This document shows, in pieces, positions 11,285 through 19,846 of a DNA stretch of 43,992 nt. The notes under the pieces were generated by a model. The model did not search any database, was not told the origin of the DNA, and saw only the letters and a list, made by a program, of their open reading frames with translations. The stretch is taken from NCBI GenBank assembly GCA_946538975.1, contig CAMNHF010000007.1, positions 1 to 43,992 of the forward strand. The letters are read 5' to 3'. The DNA is from an uncultured Clostridia bacterium (GTDB lineage Bacteria > Bacillota > Clostridia > Christensenellales > Aristaeellaceae). Position numbers and translations under genes: made by a program. Position 1 is the first letter of the stretch. Each line of letters opens with the position of its first letter.

Positions 11285-11300
11285 GTGTAAACATTTTCAT
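11285..11300. promoter_or_regulatory. Second LacI-type operator candidate GTGTAAACATTTTCAT
   Basis: 13 of 16 positions match the uxaBA operator read on the minus strand (GTGTAATCATTTACAC). Confidence 0.45.
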
Positions 11301-11322
11301 GCAGAGGACAGGGGGCGGCAGA

Positions 11323-12336
11323 ATGAATATCTATGATATTTCCCGGGAGGCGGGAGTATCCATCGCCACCGTTTCCCGGGTGCTGAACAATAATCCGCAT
11401 GTCAGCGAGGAGACCCGCCGCAGGGTGCTCAGCGTGATGGAGGCGCACAGCTACGTGCCCAACGCTTTCGCCCGGGGCCTGGGGCTGAACACGATGCAGA
11501 CGATCGGCCTGCTCTGCCCGGACGCGGCGGACAGCTACCTCGCCGCGGCCCTGGCGGATCTGGAGCACAGCTTCCGCACCCGCGGCTACAACTGCCAGCT
11601 GGTGTGCACCGGGCGGGAACACGCGGAGCGCGAGCGCGGCGTGGAGCTGCTCCGGCTGCGCCACATGGACGGCCTCGTGCTGATGGGCTCCACCTTTGTG
11701 GAGGAGACGGACGAGGGCAACGCCTACATCCGCGAAGCCGCCGCGCAGGCGCCGGTGGTGCTGCTCAACGCGGCCTATCCCTCGCCGAACGTGTACGGCG
11801 TGCTGTGCGACGACACCCAGTCCACCCGGGACGCGGTGACCTGGCTGATCCAGGCCGGCCGCCGGCGCATTCTCTACGTCTACCACTCGATGAACGACTC
11901 CGGCAAGCGCAAGCTGGCCGGCTATCAGGAGGCCCTGCGCCGCGCCGGCCTGCCGCTGGAGGAGGAGCTGCTCTGCTTTGTGCCCCGCGAGGAGGCCGAC
12001 GTGCCCCACGTGCGCGGCCGGCTGCTGGCCCTTAGGGAGAAGGGCCTGCGCTTCGACGCGGTGATGGCCAGCAACGACGTGGTCGCCGTCGGCGCGCTGA
12101 AGTACGCCCACGCCGCGGGCATCTCCGTGCCGAAGGAGCTGGCGGTCATCGGCTACAACGACTCCGACCTGTGCGTCTGCTGCGAGCCGGAGCTGAGCAG
12201 CGTGGACGGCCGCCTCAGCCCGATCTGCACGCAGATCGTGGAAACCATGCTCGGCGTGCTGCAGGGCCGCGAAATGCCCCAGCGCATCGTCTTCAGCGGC
12301 AACCTCGTCCTGCGCGGCACGACGCCGGCGCGGTGA
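11323..12336 (+). CDS. LacI-family transcriptional regulator, probable uronate regulator
   Basis: MNIYDISREAGVSIATVSRVLNNNPHVSEETRRRV HTH and periplasmic-binding-like domain. Confidence 0.92.
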   Translation: MNIYDISREAGVSIATVSRVLNNNPHVSEETRRRVLSVMEAHSYVPNAFARGLGLNTMQTIGLLCPDAADSYLAAALADLEHSFRTRGYNCQLVCTGREHAERERGVELLRLRHMDGLVLMGSTFVEETDEGNAYIREAAAQAPVVLLNAAYPSPNVYGVLCDDTQSTRDAVTWLIQAGRRRILYVYHSMNDSGKRKLAGYQEALRRAGLPLEEELLCFVPREEADVPHVRGRLLALREKGLRFDAVMASNDVVAVGALKYAHAAGISVPKELAVIGYNDSDLCVCCEPELSSVDGRLSPICTQIVETMLGVLQGREMPQRIVFSGNLVLRGTTPAR

Positions 12337-12421
12337 GCCGCCCCATGTGTTTTCCCCGCGCCTGGCGCGTTGGAAATAGCCCTGCCCCGAGAGGGGCCGT
12401 ACCTGAAAGGAGAGGATCCCC

Positions 12422-13837
12422 ATGAAACCGTTTATGGACAAGGACTTCCTGCTCAGCACCGAGACTGCGCAGCGCCTCTTCCACGAGGTGGCCGAGAAGT
12501 GCCCCATCATCGACTACCACTGCCATCTCAGCCCGAAGGAAATCTGGGAGGACCGCCGCTATGACAACATCACCCAGGTGTGGCTGGGCGGCGACCATTA
12601 CAAGTGGCGGCTGATGCGCTGCGCCGGCGTGGATGAGAAGTACATCACCGGCGACGCCAGCGATTATGAAAAGTTCTGCAAGTGGGCCGAGGTGCTGGGC
12701 AAGGCGATCGGCAACCCGCTGTACCACTGGAGCCACCTGGAGCTGCAGCGCTTCTTCGGCTGGCACGGCGTGCTCAGCGCGAAGACCGCCGACGAGGTGT
12801 GGCAGGTGACCGGCGAAAAGTTCAAGGATCCCTCCTTCTCCGCCCGCGGCCTCATCCGCCAGAGCAATGTGGACATCATCTGCACCACCGACGACCCCGT
12901 CGACAGCCTGGAATACCATGAGAAGCTGGCGGCCGACAAGACCTTCGCCACCACCGTGCTGCCCGCCTGGCGGCCCGACAAGGCGATGAACATCGAGAAG
13001 CCCGAGTGGACGGACTATCTGGCGAAGCTGGCGGAGGTCTCCGGCGTCGCGATCGACTCCTTCGCGGCGATGAAGCGGGCGCTGGCGAATCGCATGGACT
13101 TCTTCGCGGCCCACGGCTGCGTGCTGTCCGACCACGCGCTGAACTATGTGATGTACGCCCCCGCCGACGAGGAGGCCGTGGAGGCCATCTTCGCCCGCCG
13201 CCTGGCCGGGGAGCTGCCCTCCGCCGCGGAGGAGAACATGTTCAAGTTCGCCTTCGTCGCGTACTGCGCCTCCGAATACACGAAGCGCGGCTGGGCGATG
13301 CAGCTGCACTACGGCTGCCGCCGCGACAACAACCGCACGATGTACGCCCGCCTCGGCCCGGACACCGGCTACGACTGCATCAGCAACTTCGCGCCTTCCG
13401 CCGAGACCGCGGCCTTCCTGGGCCACCTGGAGGCCGCCGGCTCCCTGCCCCGGACGATCCTGTACAGCCTGAACCCCGGCGACAACCAGGCCATCGACAC
13501 GATCTGCGGCTGCTTCCAGTCCAGCGAGGCCGTCAGCAAGATCCAGCACGGCTCGGCCTGGTGGTTCAACGATCACTTCGTGGGCATGACCGACCAGCTG
13601 ACCAGCCTGGCCAACCTCGGCTACCTGGCCGGCTTCGTGGGCATGCTGACCGACAGCCGCTCCTTCCTCAGCTATCCGCGGCATGAGTACTTCCGCCGCA
13701 TCCTGTGCCGCCTGCTGGGCGAATGGGTCGAGGACGGCCGCTTCCCCGCGGACTTCGACATCCTCGCCGACATCGTCCGCGGCGTCAGCGTGGAGAACGC
13801 CCGCCGCTACTTCCACTTCGCGGAAAAGCAGATCTGA
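12422..13837 (+). CDS. uxaC: Glucuronate isomerase
   Basis: MKPFMDKDFLLSTETAQRLFHEVAEKCPIIDYHCHLSPKEI. Confidence 0.96.
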   Translation: MKPFMDKDFLLSTETAQRLFHEVAEKCPIIDYHCHLSPKEIWEDRRYDNITQVWLGGDHYKWRLMRCAGVDEKYITGDASDYEKFCKWAEVLGKAIGNPLYHWSHLELQRFFGWHGVLSAKTADEVWQVTGEKFKDPSFSARGLIRQSNVDIICTTDDPVDSLEYHEKLAADKTFATTVLPAWRPDKAMNIEKPEWTDYLAKLAEVSGVAIDSFAAMKRALANRMDFFAAHGCVLSDHALNYVMYAPADEEAVEAIFARRLAGELPSAAEENMFKFAFVAYCASEYTKRGWAMQLHYGCRRDNNRTMYARLGPDTGYDCISNFAPSAETAAFLGHLEAAGSLPRTILYSLNPGDNQAIDTICGCFQSSEAVSKIQHGSAWWFNDHFVGMTDQLTSLANLGYLAGFVGMLTDSRSFLSYPRHEYFRRILCRLLGEWVEDGRFPADFDILADIVRGVSVENARRYFHFAEKQI

Positions 13838-13852
13838 TCCCCCAGCCTCCCG

Positions 13853-13881
13853 ATCCGGAGAAGAGATTCTCCGGATTTTTC
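13853..13881 (+). terminator. uxaC terminator
   Basis: ATCCGGAGAAGAGATTCTCCGGATTTTTC. Confidence 0.8.
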
Positions 13882-13891
13882 ATTGCAAATT

Positions 13892-13944
13892 CTGCGCGGC
13901 AAAAAGGAGCGGCCCCTCACAGGCCGCCCCAAAGCTCCGCGCAG
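13892..13944. repeat. Long interrupted palindrome (CTGCGC/GCGCAG, GGAGC/GCTCC, GCGGCC/GGCCGC)
   Basis: Nested inverted arms in the convergent gap between uxaC and the DUF3592-like gene. Confidence 0.55.
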
Positions 13945-14001
13945 CAGGATGATCTGGAAAACCATTTCAACAGAATCTCCTTGATTCCCGGACGAGGCGC
14001 C

Positions 14002-14448
14002 TTACCAGTGCACCTGGCCGCCGGGGATCTCCACCCATGACCGCTTCGGCCGTTCCGGATCATAGTGAACCGTGACCTTCATGTTGAGAAACCGATCCAT
14101 GTCCTTCTGGTGCTCCAGGCCGGAGGTGACCTTGCGCTGGTATTGCACGCCATCCACGCGGTAGCGGACCCAGAACCTGCTCGGCAGATCTGCTCCGTCG
14201 CCCCCGCTGGCACTCTCCCGGGCCCTGCAGACCACGCCCGTCGTCAGGCCGATGGCCTTCTCTCTGACACCGTCCCGGTACAGGGTGATTGCGACGCCAA
14301 CGCTCACGGCGGCCAGCACCGCGGCGAGAAAGGCTGCAAACGCCTGGAATCCGTCCGAAAATTCAGCATTGAAGATGACGCCGGCGATCAGGGCGGCGGC
14401 CAGAGCCAGCAGGCCTGCGATGAGCAGGATCTTCTTCCAGTGTTTCAC
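14002..14448 (-). CDS. DUF3592-like membrane protein
   Basis: 148 aa, two N-terminal TM segments, FWVRYRVDGVQYQRKV and VTVHYDPERPKRS. Confidence 0.65.
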   Translation of the reverse strand: MKHWKKILLIAGLLALAAALIAGVIFNAEFSDGFQAFAAFLAAVLAAVSVGVAITLYRDGVREKAIGLTTGVVCRARESASGGDGADLPSRFWVRYRVDGVQYQRKVTSGLEHQKDMDRFLNMKVTVHYDPERPKRSWVEIPGGQVHW

Positions 14449-14549
14449 GCTCGCAGCCCCCTCTCCGGCAGGTTTTCAAAGGCCTTCATGCCCGGCTCCG
14501 CCGCAGGGGAAGCCATGGCAGGAAAACGACGGGGATGTGGCGCCCTCTT

Positions 14550-16535
14550 TCACAGCCCTTCCGGCGCCAGCACGATGGCAGTCCGCGCGGGCAGATAGAG
14601 GCGGACGAAATTGCCCTCGCGGCCGGGGATGCAGGCGCTGACCGGGTCATGCGCCACGCGGCCGTAGCCGTTGTAGCAGCTGTCGTCGCTGCTGAAGAGC
14701 GGATGCCAGTCCACGCCGCGGCTGACGGGGATGACGTAATCCGTGTAGCTGTGATCGGGGGAGAAGTTGAACACGAACAGCAGCCCGCCGCGCTCGAAGG
14801 CCAGCACGTGGTCATCCTCGTGCACCCAGCGCAGCTCGGGGTATTCCTGCTCCAGCACGTGGTACTTCGTCACCGTGTGCACCATGTCGCGGTCGAAGGC
14901 GTACAGGGCGCCGTATTTCAGCTCGGGGTTGGTCATCAGGCTCCACTGGCGGCGGCAGTAGGTGAAGCTGTTGCCGTTGCCGGGCCGCGGGAAGTCGATC
15001 CACTCCGGGTGGCCGAACTCATTGCCCATGAAGCACAGGTAGCCGGTGCCGCCGGCCGCGATGGTCAGCAGGCGGATCATCTTGTGCAGGGCGACGGCGC
15101 GGTCGATCACCTGGGTGTGGCAGTCCATGCTCATCTGGTCGTACATGGCGGCGCCGGCCAGGCGGAAGATCATCGTCTGGTCGCCCACCAGGGCCTGGTC
15201 GTGGCTCTCCACATAGGCGATGGTCGGGGCGTTGCGGAAGGTCAGCTCCTTCCACAGCGTGCCCAGGTGCCAGTCCTCGTCGCGGCGCTCCTTCACCCAC
15301 TTGATCCACAGGTCCGGAATGCCCATGGCCAGCCGGTAGTTGAAGCCGATGCCGCCGTCCTCGATGGGCTCGCACATGCCCGGCATGCCGCTCATGTCCT
15401 CGGCGATGGTCAGGGCGTGGGGATTGACCTGGCGGATCAGCTCATTGGCCAGCTGCAGGTAGGTGACGGACTCGGTGTCCGTGTTCATCGTGAAGTAGTG
15501 GGACAGGTCGCTGAAGGCCACGCCGAGGCCGTGGTCGTGGTAGAGCATGGAGGTCACGCCGTCGAAGCGGAAGCCGTCGAAGTGGAACTCCTCCATCCAG
15601 AACTTCAGGTTGCTCAGCAGGAAGTGCAGCACCTGTGGCTTGTCGTAGTCGAACAGCTTGGTGCCCCAGGCCGGATGGTTGCCCTCGGCGCCGTCGTGGA
15701 AGAACTGGTAGGAAGTGCCGTCAAACATGTTGATGCCTTCCAGCGTGTTGCCCACGGCGTGGGAGTGCACCACGTCCAGCAGCACGCGGATGTGCATGCT
15801 GTGCGCCTTGTTGATCAGGTACTTCAGGTCGTCCGGGTAGCCGTAGCGGCTGGAGGCGGCGAAGAAGCTGCTGACCTGGTAGCCGAAGGAGCCGTAGTAC
15901 GGATGCTCCATGATGGCCATCAGCTGCACGGTGTTGTAGCCGGCGTCCAGCACATGGGGCAGCACGTTGTCGGCGAACTCGCGGTAGGTGGCGATGCGGC
16001 TGTCCTCGCTGGCCATGCCGACGTGGGCCTCATAGATCAGCGGGGGCTCCTCGCTGTGGAAGCCCGCGTCCGTCCACGGGTAGGGGGTCAGCTCGTCCCA
16101 CACCTCGCAGCACCAGCTCTGGGTGACCCAGTCCTGGGTGACCCGCCGCGCGTACAGCGGCACATGCTGGGTCAGTCGGTCGCCGTTGCGCACGATGGTC
16201 AGCACCCGGCTGCCCTTGTGCAGGGTGTCGCCGGGCAGGAAGATCTCCCAGCTTCCGCCCTCCAGCCGCCGGAGCGGGGTGTCCGTCCAGTGCCAGTCGT
16301 TGAAATCGCCGGTCAGGTACAGCTGATCGGCCGCGGGCGCCCATTCCCGATAGACCCAGCCGTCCTTCTCCTGATGGAAGCCGTACCAGTTGTGCGCGTT
16401 GGCGAAGTCCAGCAGCCTGCCGCCCCCCGGCAGGAGCTGCCGGTGCTTGCGCTGATATAGGTCCATCCGCAGCTTGAGGTCCGCCTCAAAGGGCCGCAGC
16501 TCCGGGTGCGTTTTGATGATCCGCAGCATCTGCAT
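14550..16535 (-). CDS. glgB: 1,4-alpha-glucan branching enzyme (GH13)
   Basis: YEAHVGMASED, VLLDVVHSHA, FDGFRFDGVTSMLYHDHG, FMGNEFGHPEWIDFPR. Confidence 0.93.
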   Translation of the reverse strand: MQMLRIIKTHPELRPFEADLKLRMDLYQRKHRQLLPGGGRLLDFANAHNWYGFHQEKDGWVYREWAPAADQLYLTGDFNDWHWTDTPLRRLEGGSWEIFLPGDTLHKGSRVLTIVRNGDRLTQHVPLYARRVTQDWVTQSWCCEVWDELTPYPWTDAGFHSEEPPLIYEAHVGMASEDSRIATYREFADNVLPHVLDAGYNTVQLMAIMEHPYYGSFGYQVSSFFAASSRYGYPDDLKYLINKAHSMHIRVLLDVVHSHAVGNTLEGINMFDGTSYQFFHDGAEGNHPAWGTKLFDYDKPQVLHFLLSNLKFWMEEFHFDGFRFDGVTSMLYHDHGLGVAFSDLSHYFTMNTDTESVTYLQLANELIRQVNPHALTIAEDMSGMPGMCEPIEDGGIGFNYRLAMGIPDLWIKWVKERRDEDWHLGTLWKELTFRNAPTIAYVESHDQALVGDQTMIFRLAGAAMYDQMSMDCHTQVIDRAVALHKMIRLLTIAAGGTGYLCFMGNEFGHPEWIDFPRPGNGNSFTYCRRQWSLMTNPELKYGALYAFDRDMVHTVTKYHVLEQEYPELRWVHEDDHVLAFERGGLLFVFNFSPDHSYTDYVIPVSRGVDWHPLFSSDDSCYNGYGRVAHDPVSACIPGREGNFVRLYLPARTAIVLAPEGL

Positions 16536-16639
16536 CTACCTTTCTGTGCAGTCGTATTCAGCTGAACGGGCCTTCCGCCCTGTTCTCCGGCTCAATTTTA
16601 CCACAGGCGGCGGAGAGAATCAAGCGCCAGTTCCGCCGC

Positions 16640-16668
16640 TTGCAAGTCCCGGCCCTTTGCGGTACAAT
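16640..16668 (+). promoter_or_regulatory. murB promoter (TTGCAA-17-TACAAT)
   Basis: 17-nt spacer, shortly before murB. Confidence 0.6.
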
Positions 16669-16704
16669 AGAGGCAGTGAGAAAGGCAGCGGGGAGGCAGA
16701 GCGG

Positions 16705-17637
16705 ATGATGGAGCTGGAGGCATTGGTGCGGCAGCTGCGGGAGGCGGGCGTGCCGGCACAGACCGGAGAGCCGATGGCGCGGCACACGACCCTGCGGCTG
16801 GGCGGCCCGGCGGAGGTCTTCTGCGAGCCGGCCAGCGAGGCGGAGATCGCGGCGGCGCTGCGCGTCTGCCGGGCGGCGGGCGTGCTGCTGTGCGTCATCG
16901 GCAACGGCAGCAACCTGCTCGTGCGGGACGGCGGCGTGCGCGGCGTGGTGATGCGCATCGGCGGGGCCTTTGCGGGCGCGCGGTGGCCGGAGGAAAATGT
17001 GCTGGACGCGGACGCCGGCCTCTCCCTGGCGCAGGCGGCGCGCATGGCGGCGGAGCGCGGGCTGGGCGGCCTGGCCTTCGCCTCCGGCATCCCCGGCACG
17101 GTGGCCGGCGGCGTGATGATGAACGCCGGGGCCTATGGCGGGGAGATGGCCGATGTGGTGGAGGAGGTGCGCGGGCTGACGCCCTCCGGCGAGGCCTTCA
17201 CGCTGCGGCGGGAGGCCCTGGGCTTCGGCTACCGAACCTCGGCCCTGCAAGCCGGCGGCCGGGTCATCACCGGCGTGCGCTTCCGCCTGACGCCCTCCGA
17301 CGCGGAGGAGGAGCGGCGGAAGATTGCGGAGCTGAGCGAGAAGCGCCGCGAGAAGCAGCCGGTGGACAAGCCCAGCGCGGGCAGCACCTTCAAGCGCCCG
17401 GCGGGGGCCTTCGCGGCGGCGCTGATCGATCAGTGCGGGCTGAAGGGCGCGCGGGTCGGCGGGGCATCCGTCAGCGAGAAGCACGCGGGCTTCCTCATCA
17501 ACGAGGGCGCGTCGGCGGCGGATTTCCTCGCGCTGATGCAGCTGGTGCGGGACCGCGTGCTGCGGGAGACCGGCTTCGGGCTGGAGCCGGAGGTGCGGAT
17601 CCTCGGGGAGGACGGAGACCGGGAAGGCGAAGGGTGA
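16705..17637 (+). CDS. murB: UDP-N-acetylenolpyruvoylglucosamine reductase
   Basis: NGSNLLVRDGG, GIPGTVAGGVMMNAGAYGGEM, PSAGSTFKRP. Confidence 0.95.
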   Translation: MMELEALVRQLREAGVPAQTGEPMARHTTLRLGGPAEVFCEPASEAEIAAALRVCRAAGVLLCVIGNGSNLLVRDGGVRGVVMRIGGAFAGARWPEENVLDADAGLSLAQAARMAAERGLGGLAFASGIPGTVAGGVMMNAGAYGGEMADVVEEVRGLTPSGEAFTLRREALGFGYRTSALQAGGRVITGVRFRLTPSDAEEERRKIAELSEKRREKQPVDKPSAGSTFKRPAGAFAAALIDQCGLKGARVGGASVSEKHAGFLINEGASAADFLALMQLVRDRVLRETGFGLEPEVRILGEDGDREGEG

Positions 17638-17644
17638 GGTGCGG

Positions 17645-18547
17645 ATGAAATTCTTTTTGCTGACGGGCATGAGCGGGGCCGGCAAGACGGCGGCCCTGCG
17701 CTTTCTGGAGGACTCCGGCGGCTTCTGCGTGGACAATCTGCCGCCGGCCATGATGCTGCAGATGATCACCCTGTGCGAGCAGAACAAGACCGGGGCCTTC
17801 GCGGCCTTCTCGGTGGACGTGCGCAGCGGAGCCTTCTTCGACGCGAAGGCGGTCAGCGACACCATCGCGGAGGTGCGCCGCCTGGGGCATTCGGCGGAGA
17901 CGGTCTTCCTGGAGGCCGGCGACGACGTGCTGCTCAGCCGCTACAAGGAATCCCGCCGGGAGCATCCGCTCTCCGGGAAGAACACCTCCCTCCCCGAGGC
18001 GATCGCCATGGAGCGCGGCCTGCTCTCGCCCCTGCGGGAGACCGCCGACTGGGTTATCGACACCAGCCAGATGAAGCTCCGCGATCTGCAGAAGCGGCTG
18101 CGGACGCTGGCCCTGGGCGGGGAGAGCGCCGCGGACGCCCTGCGCGTGGAGGTGATGTCCTTCGGCTACAAGCGCGGCCTGCCCCGGGAGGCGGATCTGG
18201 TGTGGGACGTGCGCTTCCTGCCGAACCCGTTCTACATCCCCGAACTGAAAAAGCTGACCGGCCTGGACGCCCCCGTGCGCGAATACGTGCTGGGCAGCGA
18301 GGTGACGCAGGCCTTCCTGCACCATGCCGGGGACATGCTGACCTTCCTGCTGCCGCATTACCGCGAGGAGGGCAAGCACCGCCTGGTGATCGCCGTGGGC
18401 TGCACCGGCGGCGCGCACCGCTCCGTGGCCATCGCGGAGGCGATCGGCGCGGCCCTCCGGGCGCAGGGCTGGCCGGTCACTCTCGGCCACAGGGACATCG
18501 CGCTGGAGCAGGCCCGCTGGCAGACCGGCGGCGCGGAAGAGGAATGA
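17645..18547 (+). CDS. rapZ: RNase adapter protein / nucleotide-binding protein
   Basis: LLTGMSGAGKTAALRFLEDSGGFCVDNLPP; IAVGCTGGAHRSV. Confidence 0.95.
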   Translation: MKFFLLTGMSGAGKTAALRFLEDSGGFCVDNLPPAMMLQMITLCEQNKTGAFAAFSVDVRSGAFFDAKAVSDTIAEVRRLGHSAETVFLEAGDDVLLSRYKESRREHPLSGKNTSLPEAIAMERGLLSPLRETADWVIDTSQMKLRDLQKRLRTLALGGESAADALRVEVMSFGYKRGLPREADLVWDVRFLPNPFYIPELKKLTGLDAPVREYVLGSEVTQAFLHHAGDMLTFLLPHYREEGKHRLVIAVGCTGGAHRSVAIAEAIGAALRAQGWPVTLGHRDIALEQARWQTGGAEEE

Positions 18548-18548
18548 G

Positions 18549-19697
18549 ATGTCGTTTTCAAGCGAACTGAAGGAAGACCTGCTGCACATGCCGCCGGAGA
18601 AGGCCTGCGACCTGCGCGCCGAGCTGGCCGCCCTGACGCAGACCAGCGCCAGCCTGGGCTTCCGGGGCGGCGGCCGGATCACCGTCACCTACCGCACGGA
18701 GAACGCCGCGCTGGCCCGGCGGATCTTCCGCATGCTGCGCGGCCTGCGCCTGGCGCCGCAGCTGCACTTCGTGGAGCACGCGCGGCTGGGCGGCCGCAAG
18801 ACCTGCGTGCTGACCGTGGAGGGCGACGACGCCTCGGCGCTGCTGCGGGAGATGGGCATGATGGAGGACACGGCGGAGGGACCGGCGCTGCGCCGCACCA
18901 CGCCGCATGTGCCGGTGTCGCGGCAGTGCTGCCGCCAGGCCTATCTGCGGGGCGCCTTCCTGGGCGCCGGCGCGATCACCGGACCGGACCGGGGCTATCA
19001 CATGGAGTGGGTCTGCCAGGACGAGGCGATGGCGCAGACGCTGCGCCGGACGCTGGAGCACAGCGGCATCCCCGGCATTGTGTACCAGCGGCGGGGCCGC
19101 ACCGTGGTCTGCCTGAAAAACGCGCAGCACATCGCGGACGCCCTCGCCCTGATGGGCGCGGCGCGGGCGCGCATGGCCCTGGAGGACATCCGCATCCGCC
19201 GGCAGACCCGCGGCAACATCAACCGCGCCAACAACTGCGACGAGCACAATGACCAGCGCATGATCGACGCCAGCGAGCGGCAGGTGCGGGACATCGTGCT
19301 GATCTCGGTGGAGCGCGGCCTGTTCACCCTGCCGCCGGAGCTGCAGCAGCTGGCGCAGGCGCGCCTGGAGCACCCGGAGATGGGCCTGCAGCAGCTGGGA
19401 CAGCAGCTGACACCGCCGCTGAGCAAGAGCGGCGTCAACAGCCGGATGCGCCGCCTCACCCGCGTGGCTGAGGAGGTGCGGCAGCGGCTGGAGAAAGGAG
19501 GAAATGCCCGTGGTACGGCTGAGCATTCGGGAGGAAGCGCTGAAGGGCTGGCAGATGCGGGACGCGCAGGAGATCGTCTCCCTGGCGGAGAAGTTCCGCT
19601 CCCGGCTGATGATCGCCCGGGGCGCGTCGCTGGTGAACGCCCGCTCCCTGCTGGGGCTGGTGTCCCTGGCGAAGATGGAGGGCGAGCCGGTGATTGA
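18549..19697 (+). CDS. whiA: WhiA family regulator with an apparent C-terminal run-on
   Basis: MSFSSELKEDL, RRQTRGNINRANNCDEHN, PPLSKSGVNSRMRRL. Confidence 0.9.
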   Translation: MSFSSELKEDLLHMPPEKACDLRAELAALTQTSASLGFRGGGRITVTYRTENAALARRIFRMLRGLRLAPQLHFVEHARLGGRKTCVLTVEGDDASALLREMGMMEDTAEGPALRRTTPHVPVSRQCCRQAYLRGAFLGAGAITGPDRGYHMEWVCQDEAMAQTLRRTLEHSGIPGIVYQRRGRTVVCLKNAQHIADALALMGAARARMALEDIRIRRQTRGNINRANNCDEHNDQRMIDASERQVRDIVLISVERGLFTLPPELQQLAQARLEHPEMGLQQLGQQLTPPLSKSGVNSRMRRLTRVAEEVRQRLEKGGNARGTAEHSGGSAEGLADAGRAGDRLPGGEVPLPADDRPGRVAGERPLPAGAGVPGEDGGRAGD

Positions 19698-19773
19698 GGC
19701 CGAGGGCGAGGACGAGGAGGAGGCCGCCTGGGCCCTGTGGCGGCTGATCGAGGAGCCGCAGGAGTCCGCCTGA
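19510..19773 (+). CDS. HPr-family phosphocarrier-like protein
   Basis: NARSLLGLVSLAKMEGEPV; AGGAGG 8 nt before GTG 19510. Confidence 0.75.
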   Translation: MVRLSIREEALKGWQMRDAQEIVSLAEKFRSRLMIARGASLVNARSLLGLVSLAKMEGEPVIEAEGEDEEEAAWALWRLIEEPQESA

Positions 19774-19846
19774 GCCCGCGCCGCCGGTGAATGACGGAAT
19801 CCCATGAAAGCAAAATCAATCAAAATACAGGAAAGGAAGATGCCCC

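Noticed and set aside
19504-19512. ATG 19504 as the HPr start
   Set aside because: Too close to AGGAGG; GTG 19510 has normal spacing.
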